DNA from: Acidobacteriaceae bacterium
GTDB taxonomy: Bacteria > Acidobacteriota > Terriglobia > Bryobacterales > Bryobacteraceae
Assembly (NCBI GenBank): GCA_019244055.1
Contig: JAFATG010000222.1
Span: 1 to 64,000 of the forward strand
DNA length: 64,000 nt
Direction of reading: 5' to 3'
This document shows positions 27,350 to 36,139 of the stretch, piece by piece (within the stretch, counting starts at the first letter, position 1; every line of letters starts with the position of its first letter). The notes under the pieces are model-generated. The model did no database searches. It was given only the letters and a program-made list of their open reading frames with translations, and had not been told where the DNA came from. The position numbers were made by a program, and so were the translations under genes.

Positions 27350-29368
27350 ATGTCTAACACCAAATCGAAAACTCTGAGCCGGCGAAAATTCGCCCTAGGG
27401 CTCAGCGCTGCTGCTCCAGCCCTGGCTCAACAGGTATCGAACAAAACGGTCGCCTCAGGCGCCTTAAAAAGGGTGCCGCAAAACGCCAACGCGACTCCGC
27501 AAAATACGAGCGTCCCGCGTAAGAATCCAATGCGCGAGGAGATACCGCCCTTCGGCGAAACGATCACTTTCACGCGCAATATCATTAGTCCAAAGGTCGA
27601 GGCGTTCCGCATGACCGAGGTGCGTCTTGGCGCGGGGAAATTCAAAGATGCGTAGGAAGCGAACCTCGATTTGCTGAAGCGGCTTGATGCGGCCCGGCTC
27701 CTGCATAATCTCCGCATCAATGCCGGCCTGTCCTCCTCCGCGAAGCCGCTGGGCGGCTGGGAAAAACCCGATTGCGAGTTGCGAGGCCATTTCGTCGGTC
27801 ATTACCTCTCGGCTTGCGCGCTGATGTACTCATCTACCGGGGACGATGCCGTCAAGGAAAAAGGCGAGTACATCCTCGCCGAGCTAGCCAAGTGCCAGGA
27901 AAAGCTCGGCGGCGGATACTTGAGCGCGTTCCCGCTCGAGTTCTTCGACCGTTTAAATATGCGCGAAAAGGTTTGGGGCCGTTCTATACCATTCACAAAA
28001 TTATGGCGGGCCTATACGACTCTCATGAGCACTACGGCAATCAGCAGGCACTCGAGGTGCTCAAAGGCATGGCAGATTGGACCGACCATTGGACCGCTCC
28101 CATCGCCGAGCCCCACATGCAAGACATCCTCAACACCGAATACGGCGGCATGAACGAAGTACTGTACAACTTGGCCGCGCTTACGGGCGAGGATCGTTAC
28201 GCCGAGGTGGGCGATCGCTTCACGAAGAAGCGATTTTTTAATCCGCTCGGCCTACGCCGGGACGAACTGCGCGATTGCATGTAAACACCCATATCCCGCA
28301 AGTCATTGGCGCAGCCCGGCGCTATGAAATCAGCGGGGATGAGCGGTTCCATGATGTCGCCGATTTCTCTGGTATGAAGTGACCACCGCTCGCGCGTACG
28401 TCACCGGCGGAACTAGTAACGGCGAAGCCTGGTTGGTAGAGCCGCGCCGGCTCGGCGCAGAGTTGAAACTGTCTTCCGATACCACCGAGTGCTGCTGCGC
28501 GTACAACATGTTGAAGCTCACGCGCCATCTGTATCGGTGGACTGCCGATCCGCGCTACTTCGATTACTACGAACGAACGCTCTACAACCACCGCTTGGGC
28601 GCGATCAACCTGCAAAACGGACACACCCAGTACTACCTGTCTATTGTTCCTGCGGCCTGGAGAACGTTCGGGACCGAAGATCTTTCCTTCTGGTGCTGCA
28701 ACGGAACGGGAGTCGAGGACTTTTCAAAACTCAACAACAGCATCTATTTTCATGATGCCGAGGGCATCTATGTGAACCTCTTCATCCCTTCCGAGTTGGA
28801 TTGGAAAGAGAAGGGGATCCGCCTTCGCCAGGAAACTGTATTTCCCGACTCGCCTCAAACCATCCTGGTGATCGAAACGCCAGCTCCCGCGCACATGCCC
28901 TTCCACATCCGGATTCCGCGTTGGGTCGGAGCAAACGCTTCGCTCCGCGTCAACGGCGAGTTGTTTCCTGTGATTCCCACTCCGGGCAGCTATCTCAGCG
29001 TGTCGCGCACCTGGAAGCAGGGTGATCGCGTCCAAGTCGATGTTCCGATGTATCTGTACACGGAGTCCATGCCAGATGAATCAACCACGAGAGCTCTACT
29101 GTACGGCCCTCTAGTGCTCGCTGGAAAATTTGGTTCTGATGGCCTGAACGAATTGATGATCGTTGGCCCTCTAGGTCCCGATGTTAAGAAGCATCCGCTT
29201 ATGGTTCCGCCGCTCCAGGCATCGAGTAAAAATCTCGATTCTTGGCTCAAGCCCATTCCCGGCGAGTCCCTCACGTTCCGGACAACCGGTCAAGAGAGAG
29301 ACGTGACTCTGGTACCGCTCGACCGTGTTCCGGAGGAGCGGTACTCCGTGTATTGGACAGTTACGTAG
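27350..29368 (+). pseudogene. GH127 / DUF1680 (beta-L-arabinofuranosidase-like), broken
   Basis: Fragments in different frames: MTEVRLGAGKFKDA*EANLDLLKRLDAARLLHNLR..., FYTIHKIMAGLYDSHEHYGN..., SSDTTECCCAYNMLKLTRHLYRW...; in-frame TAG at 27653 plus frameshifts near 27960 and 28270-28380. Confidence 0.88.
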
Positions 29369-30641
29369 GACGCGTTTCCTCCTCTTGGCGTAGTAAAGTC
29401 TCCACTCTTGCCGGAAATACCGGTGGCCGGACCGATTCGGGATGCAAGCCAAGCAGAAATTCCAGAATGGGTCCGCAGATCCGTCCTTGGCACGGCCCCA
29501 TGCCACAACGGGTCTGCAGTTTGGCAGAACGCCAGGATCGCATCGGCTCTAGCCGCTCCCTGGTAACGTCCTCGCAGCGGCAAATTATTGTGCCGGCATC
29601 GGCAAGGCTGCGAAGCTCATCGCGCAGCGCGAAAGCAGATTCAAGAGCTGCCGCAAACTGCCGCGCTTTGTCGCGCTTCTTAAATAGGTTTCCGGCGAGA
29701 TCGTCTCGTCCGCTAGCCGCATAGCCCGCAATCTCACCTTCAATGATCGAAAGATCTACGCCGCCGATCCCGGTGCATTCTCCTGCGCAATAGATTTGAT
29801 TTTGCGATGTCTCTTGAAGATCATTCACCCGAACGCCGGCTGCTCCAGTCTGGCATTGCATGAGCACAGCCAATTCGACATTGGATATGAATCCGTAGGC
29901 GACAGCAAGATACTCACAGGGCTCCAGCCACACGCGGTTGTGCTGCTGTAGTTGAACGCTCTCCAACCGCTCAGTCTCACTTGCGCGTATCGCCCAGCAT
30001 GAACTTCGGTACCGTGATCGGTGCAGAGCGAGTCGAAGCGCCGCAGCCTGGAACAGTTTTCCGGGATGTTTCGCCAAGCGCGATGCGAAAGGGGCAAGCC
30101 GTGACACGGGGGCCTGCTCGGCCACGATCGGCACGATTGCGCCGTGGGCTCGAAAGTACGCAGCCGCGGCTAACAGCAGCGGTCCGCTGCCCGCGACAAC
30201 GATCCGCTTCCCTGTAACCGGCAGCCCCGATTTGACGAGAGCTTGCAATCCTCCTACGCCCATGACTCCGGGAATCGTCCAGCCCGGGAAGGGCAGAAAC
30301 AGTTCGCGGGCGCCAGTCGCGAGGATCAGCTTGTCGTAAGAGACTTCGAAGGCGCTGTCCGGCATTTCGACTGTCAGACATTGCCGCTTGGCGTCTCCGT
30401 CAACGATGCGGGCGCCAGCGATGACCTGTGCCCCGCTCGCCGCCATTTTCGCGAACCAGGACGATGCCCGGGCGCTGGGTGAGTGCTCCTGCCCGCCGCG
30501 CCAGATTTGTCCTCCCGGCGCCGGATTATCATCAAGGACCAACACCCCTCGGCCACTCTCTCGCGCCCGCACCGCCGCGGCCATGCCTGCAGGTCCGGCT
30601 CCCACAACCAAAATGTCGACCGTGCGGCGCGCTTCGGTCAT
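29361..30641 (-). CDS. FAD/NAD(P)-binding oxidoreductase, HcnB/opine oxidase subunit A-like
   Basis: DILVVGAGPAGMAAAVRARESGRGVLVLDDNPAPGGQIWRGG; C-terminal IICRCEDVTRERL...CGMGPCQGRICGP; starts at ATG 30641 overlapping the next gene by 4 bp. Confidence 0.9.
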   Translation of the reverse strand: MTEARRTVDILVVGAGPAGMAAAVRARESGRGVLVLDDNPAPGGQIWRGGQEHSPSARASSWFAKMAASGAQVIAGARIVDGDAKRQCLTVEMPDSAFEVSYDKLILATGARELFLPFPGWTIPGVMGVGGLQALVKSGLPVTGKRIVVAGSGPLLLAAAAYFRAHGAIVPIVAEQAPVSRLAPFASRLAKHPGKLFQAAALRLALHRSRYRSSCWAIRASETERLESVQLQQHNRVWLEPCEYLAVAYGFISNVELAVLMQCQTGAAGVRVNDLQETSQNQIYCAGECTGIGGVDLSIIEGEIAGYAASGRDDLAGNLFKKRDKARQFAAALESAFALRDELRSLADAGTIICRCEDVTRERLEPMRSWRSAKLQTRCGMGPCQGRICGPILEFLLGLHPESVRPPVFPARVETLLRQEEETRPT

Positions 30642-30883
30642 CCGGTGCGAACTTTCATTCCGTCCCGGCAGATGATCTGGCAGCTCCGGCAATGTGGGGC
30701 CTCATCAATCGTGACGCGGCACTCGAAGCAGACGCCCATGCCGCAAAGCGGACCGCGCGCTTCACCCGAGACCGACCGGCGAAACATCGTCTCGCCCGCA
30801 ATGAGTACGGCGGCCGCAACCATTGTGCCGGCAGGAACACGAATACTCACGCCGTTAATCGACAGCGAAATCATTTCAGCCAT
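30638..30883 (-). CDS. (2Fe-2S) ferredoxin-like subunit, HcnA/opine oxidase gamma-like
   Basis: GPLCGMGVCFECRVTIDEAPHCRSC cysteine pattern; 81 aa. Confidence 0.9.
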   Translation of the reverse strand: MAEMISLSINGVSIRVPAGTMVAAAVLIAGETMFRRSVSGEARGPLCGMGVCFECRVTIDEAPHCRSCQIICRDGMKVRTG

Positions 30884-32003
30884 GGACCGCGTAGCTTCGA
30901 TCCGGCAGATACGGCGCGATATTAATGACGGGGGTCCGCCGGAGCAGAAGATCTCCCAGCAGTTTCGCCGTGCAGAGTGACGTCGTGATCCCTAAACCTT
31001 CGTGGCCCGTTGCCAGATAGACGTTTTCTCTCCCGGGAGACGGGCCAATGAGCGGCAGCTTGTCCGCCGTGGCCGCGCGAAAGCCCGTCCAGGTTCGAAT
31101 AGCGGAAAGCTTCTTCAGGCCGGGCATGTATTCGAAAGCGCGCTGCAGCATCGCTGACACGATCTTCCCGTCAACGCCGGCCTCCTCGTTTCCAAACTGC
31201 CGCGAAGAGCCGATCAGCAATTGTCCCGACGACCGCGGCTGCACGTTGAATGCTACCGAATCCGCCCGGGTCGCGTGGGCGCTTTTCAGATACCCGAGCT
31301 CGATGATTTGATGCCGCACGAACCGCGGATAGCGATCGGTAATCACCAAATGGCCTTTCCGAGGCTGAATCTGCAAATCTCGAACCAGTGAAGTTGCACT
31401 GCTGCCGTTCGCCAGCACAAAGTTATCGCTGAACAGAATGGAGCCGTCATCAAGCTTTGCTGTGTTTCCGTCGATTCGCATCACGCGCCGCCCCAGAATC
31501 AATGTCGCGCCGTCGCGTTGAGCTTGCGCCACCAGAAATTGAGCAACACAAGGCGGATAGACAACGGAATCGTCTTTCAGAAGCAGTGCGCCCGCCATTC
31601 CGCGCCGTAGATTCGGTTCCGCGTCGGCTAAAGACGAGGTGTCCAGAACCTCCACTGGCACGCCACGCTCGCTGTAGTATCGCTGTTTGCGATGCACCTC
31701 CGCCATCTCTTCTTCATCGGCCGCAATCCACATCGCGCCGCACGGAAGATACTCACATTCGGCCGGAAGTTCCGCGGCCAATTCTTTCCAGAGGACTTGC
31801 GAATAGCGCGTCAGGGCGAATTGGGCCTCCGAGTCGTCCATTACAGCGAGGTGTCCCATGCCTGCCGCGGTAGCGCCTCCACCAATCGCTTCAGCTTCGA
31901 TGAGAGCGGTGCGTAGCCCCGCTTCCGCAAACTCCCGAGCACATGCCGCGCCTACTATGCCGGCGCCCACAACTGCAATGTCGAACGAAGCTGCGGAAGG
32001 CAT
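30876..32003 (-). CDS. FAD-dependent D-amino acid/glycine oxidase-like subunit, HcnC/opine oxidase B-like
   Basis: FDIAVVGAGIVGAACAREFAEAGLRTALIEAEAIGGGATAAGMGHL; ATGHEGLGITTSLCTAKLLGDLL. Confidence 0.9.
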   Translation of the reverse strand: MPSAASFDIAVVGAGIVGAACAREFAEAGLRTALIEAEAIGGGATAAGMGHLAVMDDSEAQFALTRYSQVLWKELAAELPAECEYLPCGAMWIAADEEEMAEVHRKQRYYSERGVPVEVLDTSSLADAEPNLRRGMAGALLLKDDSVVYPPCVAQFLVAQAQRDGATLILGRRVMRIDGNTAKLDDGSILFSDNFVLANGSSATSLVRDLQIQPRKGHLVITDRYPRFVRHQIIELGYLKSAHATRADSVAFNVQPRSSGQLLIGSSRQFGNEEAGVDGKIVSAMLQRAFEYMPGLKKLSAIRTWTGFRAATADKLPLIGPSPGRENVYLATGHEGLGITTSLCTAKLLGDLLLRRTPVINIAPYLPDRSYAVHG

Positions 32004-32009
32004 TGAGCC

Positions 32010-32972
32010 TTAAGGCGCCGCTTGCGCTAAAGAGCGTTCTAGGGCTGCACGGTCCCAATTCGCTAGGCATGCCGCAGCTTCATACGAACTCTGGAGAAAT
32101 TCGAGCAGGTACTCGTCCGGCCACTGCGCCTGACGCACGTCGTCGTACTTCAGGATGAATTCTTTCAGCTCATCGCTGTAGAAAGCTTGCTCCGGGCGAA
32201 TGCGTTCCTTCTCGAGTCCAGCAGGCTGCGGTGCTGCATAGCAGTAGAAAGCCGGAGCTCCGAACCAGCCATTGCCGGGCCAGAACCCGGCGCTAATCAC
32301 CTCATGCGAATATGCCTCGCGCGTAATCGCATCCGCCCCAGGGCGGGGAGGCGCGGGCCTGCCGGAGAATCGAGTAACGGCCAGGTCGAAACTGCCCCAG
32401 AAGAAATGCACCGGACTGCACTTACCTAGAAAACGAGCGCGAAAACGCTTGAATAGCGTATCGGAGCGTTGCAGTATGCGCCAGAAGCGATACACAGCGT
32501 CCTTGTCATAAGAAGCATGCTGTTGATCCTCCGGAAAGGGAATGGGGTTTGCGATCTCAACTGGCTTTGGATTGATCTTTACGTCGATATCCAAGGATCG
32601 AAGAAGGTCCAGATATTCGCCGTAGAACGCTGCCACGGATTGAGGTCGAAGCGCAATAGCCTTGCTTTCTCCGGAACTCACGCAAACATGGAGATGGTGG
32701 TCGATAAAATCGAACTCCACGTCGAAGAGGTCGCCATGGTAGGGGATTGACCACGTCGACAGGCCGCGCGGAGTGACGTATAAAGGAACGTTCCACCAGT
32801 GATTCTCTCGAGGCGTGAGCGCCAGACGAGTCTTCCCAACGATCTGCATCCACATGTGAAGCGTGTCTGCCGTGTCTTTCCACTCGTCCCAAGGCAGAGC
32901 CGGCCAAAGCTCACCTGCAGTCGATTGCGCTTTCATCTGACTTCCGGTCTGAGGCATTACTCCATTCTGCAC
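32010..32972 (-). CDS. DUF5996-family protein
   Basis: WPALPWDEWKDTADTLHMWMQIVGKTRLALTPRENHWWNVPLYVTPRGL...GSFDLAVTRFSGR. Confidence 0.85.
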   Translation of the reverse strand: MQNGVMPQTGSQMKAQSTAGELWPALPWDEWKDTADTLHMWMQIVGKTRLALTPRENHWWNVPLYVTPRGLSTWSIPYHGDLFDVEFDFIDHHLHVCVSSGESKAIALRPQSVAAFYGEYLDLLRSLDIDVKINPKPVEIANPIPFPEDQQHASYDKDAVYRFWRILQRSDTLFKRFRARFLGKCSPVHFFWGSFDLAVTRFSGRPAPPRPGADAITREAYSHEVISAGFWPGNGWFGAPAFYCYAAPQPAGLEKERIRPEQAFYSDELKEFILKYDDVRQAQWPDEYLLEFLQSSYEAAACLANWDRAALERSLAQAAP

Positions 32973-32999
32973 TCGTTTTGCCCGAGGCCTTAATTCGAT

Positions 33000-33905
33000 T
33001 CAGCGCTGCCTGATAAACGTGCCGTCCTGCAGATCGGCCATTGCCTGCCTGAGTTGCTCTTGCGTGTTCATCACGATCGGGCCGTACCAAGCCACGGGCT
33101 CCTCGATCGGTTTGCCCGATACCAGCAGGAACCGAATTCCCTCCGGGCCAGCTTGAACAGTTATCTCATCGCCGCGATCGAACAGCACTAGCGAGTGATT
33201 CTTCATGTCGTACACCGGCGCTGCCGTGGGTTGAGCGACCTGCTCGGTCAGAACGGCTTGCGAATCGGAGGCGTCGCGGAATGTGCCGGAACCCGCGAAT
33301 ATGTAAGCGAAGGCGTTGCGCGTGGTTTCGACTTTCAGCCGCTTCCGTTTGCCCGGCGGAACCGAAATATCGAGGTAATTGGGGTCTGCGGCCACTCCTT
33401 CCACCGGTCCCTTCTTGCCCCAAAACTCGCCACAGATGACCCGTACCTGGGTACCATCGTCATCGGTGACCTCAGGGATTGCGCTCGACGGGATGTCCTG
33501 ATAGCGCGGATCGGTCATTTTCAAAGAAGACGGCAGGTTGGCCCACAACTGGAAACCGTGCATTCGTCCCAGCCGGTCACCCTTGGGCATCTCCTGGTGC
33601 AGAATCCCGCTACCGGCCGTCATCCATTGCACGTCGCCAGCCGTCATTTTGCCCTTGTTTCCAAGACTATCCCCGTGTTCGACTGAGCCGGCGAGAACGT
33701 AGGTAATGGTCTCGATTCCGCGGTGTGGATGCCACGGGAATCCGGCCCGGTAGTCATCCGGGTTATCGCTGCGGAAATCGTCGAGCAGCAGGAAAGGATC
33801 GAAATCCTTCGTTTTGCCAAAGCCGAAAGCGCGCTGCAGCTTCACCCCGGCACCTTCGATTGTGGGTTTGGTCTCAATGACCTGTTTGATCGGACGTAGC
33901 GACAT
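33000..33905 (-). CDS. Pirin-family protein
   Basis: DPFLLLDDFRSDNPDDYRAGFPWHPHRGIETITYVLAGSVEHGDSLGNKG..GDVQWMTAGSGILHQEMP. Confidence 0.97.
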   Translation of the reverse strand: MSLRPIKQVIETKPTIEGAGVKLQRAFGFGKTKDFDPFLLLDDFRSDNPDDYRAGFPWHPHRGIETITYVLAGSVEHGDSLGNKGKMTAGDVQWMTAGSGILHQEMPKGDRLGRMHGFQLWANLPSSLKMTDPRYQDIPSSAIPEVTDDDGTQVRVICGEFWGKKGPVEGVAADPNYLDISVPPGKRKRLKVETTRNAFAYIFAGSGTFRDASDSQAVLTEQVAQPTAAPVYDMKNHSLVLFDRGDEITVQAGPEGIRFLLVSGKPIEEPVAWYGPIVMNTQEQLRQAMADLQDGTFIRQR

Positions 33906-33957
33906 ACGTTCTCCTCTTTGTACCGCTTAAATGGCGGTTTCAGATCGTGCCAGAATA

Positions 33958-33975
33958 TATCTTGATATCAAGGTA
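33958..33975. promoter_or_regulatory. Palindromic operator in the divergent pirin/MarR intergenic region
   Basis: Perfect 12-bp palindrome CTTGATATCAAG (33961-33972), extending to TATCTTGATATCAAGGTA with one mismatched pair. Confidence 0.75.
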
Positions 33976-33976
33976 G

Positions 33977-34480
33977 ATGTCTGGAACGGCGAAAAAGATT
34001 CAAAGGCCCCCCAAGCGCAATCTGCACCTGGAAACTGATGCCGCCGCGATGCATGCCTGGCTGGTCCTGTGGAAGGCCGCGCACGCGGTGGAGCAAAATG
34101 CGATCTCCAGCGTGTCCAATCTCGGGCTTGGGCTGTCCGACTTCGCGATATTGGAGGTACTTCTCCATAAAGGCCCTCAGCCGGTTAATGTGATCGGCAA
34201 GAGGATTTTGCTGACCAGCGGCTCGATTACCAGCGCAATCGATCGGCTGGAATCAAAAGAATTGGTTCGCAGAACGTCCCATCCAGAAGATCGGCGTGCC
34301 CGGCTCGTCGAACTCACTGAAAAGGGTAAGCGCCTCATTGAGTGTGCTTTCCGGCAACACGCCCTCGACATGGAAGAAACATTCAGCGTATTGACGCCTG
34401 GTGAGCGCCTTGAACTCATCCGGTTGCTTAAAAAGGTTGGCTTATTTGCAGCGGAAAGGTCGTCGCGCGGCGTCCAGTAG
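33977..34480 (+). CDS. MarR-family transcriptional regulator
   Basis: LSDFAILEVLLHKGPQPVNVIGKRILLTSGSITSAIDRLESKELVRRTSHPEDRRARLVELTEKG. Confidence 0.95.
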   Translation: MSGTAKKIQRPPKRNLHLETDAAAMHAWLVLWKAAHAVEQNAISSVSNLGLGLSDFAILEVLLHKGPQPVNVIGKRILLTSGSITSAIDRLESKELVRRTSHPEDRRARLVELTEKGKRLIECAFRQHALDMEETFSVLTPGERLELIRLLKKVGLFAAERSSRGVQ

Positions 34481-35119
34481 CCATTCCGTCCAGCGGTCCA
34501 TCCCCTCGCCTGTTTTTGAGGACAGAGCGATTACTTCCATACCGGGCCGAACGGCGTTGATGTTCTGCCTGGCCGCATCCCAATCGAATTCGACCGCTTG
34601 CGCCAAGTCTGCTTTCGTGATTATTGCGAGATCAGCAGTGTTGAAGATCGTTGGGTATTTCAGCGGTTTGTCTTCCCCTTCAGTTACGGACATCAGAACC
34701 GCTCTCAGGTTCTCGCCGAGATCGTAGCTCGACGGACAAACCAGGTTGCCAACGTTCTCGATGAAGAGCAAATCGAGATCCGCAAGGTTCCAATCTGCGA
34801 GCGCTTTCTCCACCATCTCCGCATCCAGATGGCAAACGGTGCCGGTCGTGATCTGCCGGACCAAAGCCATGCTTCGACGTAGCCGGACAGCATCGTTATC
34901 CGTGGCGAGATCCCCTACGAGCGCGGCGACGCGAGCGTTCGGCCTCACAAGCGACAGAGTCTTTTCTAACAGTGCTGTTTTCCCTGAACCAGGGCTAGAA
35001 ACCAGGCTGACCACGTAGACGCCCGCCGCCTGAAACCTCTGGCGCAGTTCTCTGGCCAGCAGATCATTGCGTTTCAGCACCTTTTGCCGGACCTCTACTA
35101 GACGGGGTGACGCACTCAT
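34442..35119 (-). CDS. hypB: Hydrogenase nickel incorporation GTPase HypB
   Basis: VVSLVSSPGSGKTALLEKTL; ALVGDLATDNDAVRL; LLFIENVGNLVCPSSYDLGE; ADLAIITKADLA. Confidence 0.97.
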   Translation of the reverse strand: MSASPRLVEVRQKVLKRNDLLARELRQRFQAAGVYVVSLVSSPGSGKTALLEKTLSLVRPNARVAALVGDLATDNDAVRLRRSMALVRQITTGTVCHLDAEMVEKALADWNLADLDLLFIENVGNLVCPSSYDLGENLRAVLMSVTEGEDKPLKYPTIFNTADLAIITKADLAQAVEFDWDAARQNINAVRPGMEVIALSSKTGEGMDRWTEWLLDAARRPFRCK

Positions 35120-35478
35120 AAATCCGCTCCCACGCTGCTTAGCTCTAGCGCAGATACTTCCAGTTCCGATCCTCTACGAATCTCGGCGCTCGGGGTATCG
35201 CAAACCGTACAGCACAACCTCTGCATCGAATGGGCTGACCGTTCCTGCCGGCAAACGGGGCAATAGAGAACGATCGGGATCTCTTCAATTTTGAGCCTTG
35301 AGCCTTCTAACGATGTGCCTTCGCACGCAAGCCCGTAAGAGAACAGAAGGGCATCTTTCACCACACCTGAAAGCGGGCCGACATTTAGATGAACCGCCGT
35401 AACACGGGCGCCCGGCCGCCGCGCAATCTCTTCTTCGACACCTTCGATGATGCTCAGCGCAATCGAGAGCTCATGCAT
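35116..35478 (-). CDS. hypA: Hydrogenase nickel/zinc metallochaperone HypA
   Basis: MHELSIALSIIEGVEEEIARRPGARVTAVHLNVGPLSGVV; YCPVCRQERSAHSMQRLCCTVC. Confidence 0.97.
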   Translation of the reverse strand: MHELSIALSIIEGVEEEIARRPGARVTAVHLNVGPLSGVVKDALLFSYGLACEGTSLEGSRLKIEEIPIVLYCPVCRQERSAHSMQRLCCTVCDTPSAEIRRGSELEVSALELSSVGADL

Positions 35479-35496
35479 CGCGCGCTCACACCGCGA

Positions 35497-35604
35497 TTAC
35501 ATGCGCTCGATTTTGATATAGCGCATCATGTCGCCGAAATTCATAATTACACCCGCGGCCAGCAACACCACTGCTGCAATACCTGCAATTCTAAGTGCAC
35601 TCAT
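35497..35604 (-). CDS. 35-aa single-TM small protein in the hydrogenase operon (resembles DUF6893-type small proteins)
   Basis: MSALRIAGIAAVVLLAAGVIMNFGDMMRYIKIERM*; start overlaps the end of the upstream protease gene; not in the supplied ORF track. Confidence 0.72.
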   Translation of the reverse strand: MSALRIAGIAAVVLLAAGVIMNFGDMMRYIKIERM

Positions 35605-36139
35605 GGGAACAGACCTCGTCTTTTTTTAAGTTGAATGCCGGCCCACCGCGTATGAACTCCTCTACGATTTGCCGGATGATAGTTACCGCGGAATTTACCG
35701 CTGCCTCGACCACTTCACTCAGTCCGATGTGACCGCTTTCGTCGTGATTCAGCAATAAGGGCTCACAGCCGATCAATAATGTTTTGCGAAACTGCGCGCC
35801 CATGCTTTTTGCCAATGCAAGGGCACGAACCGGATCGACTCCATGCGAGTTGCTCAGAAGAGCTTCGCGCGAAATTTCAGGAACGTCCTCAGGTTCGATC
35901 TCGATTGTGTAAAGCGTGCCAGGTGCACCGCCACGCGCGGTGGCGTCTACCAGGATCGTCAGATCATTCGGCTCGAGCAGCGCAAATGCAAGATCGATGC
36001 TGCGAATTCCAACATCCATAATACGAACAGCTTTCGGAAAGGGCAGCACACTAAGTTTGTGAATCACCGACACTCCGAAAGCGTCATCGCCGTGGAAGAT
36101 GTTCCCCAGACCCGCGATCAGAATTGATGCGGCCATCAC
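35591..36139 (-). CDS. [NiFe] hydrogenase maturation endopeptidase
   Basis: ILIAGLGNIFHGDDAFGVSVIHKL; MDVGIRSIDLAFALLEPNDLTILVDATARGGAPGTLY. Confidence 0.95.
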   Translation of the reverse strand: MMAASILIAGLGNIFHGDDAFGVSVIHKLSVLPFPKAVRIMDVGIRSIDLAFALLEPNDLTILVDATARGGAPGTLYTIEIEPEDVPEISREALLSNSHGVDPVRALALAKSMGAQFRKTLLIGCEPLLLNHDESGHIGLSEVVEAAVNSAVTIIRQIVEEFIRGGPAFNLKKDEVCSHECT

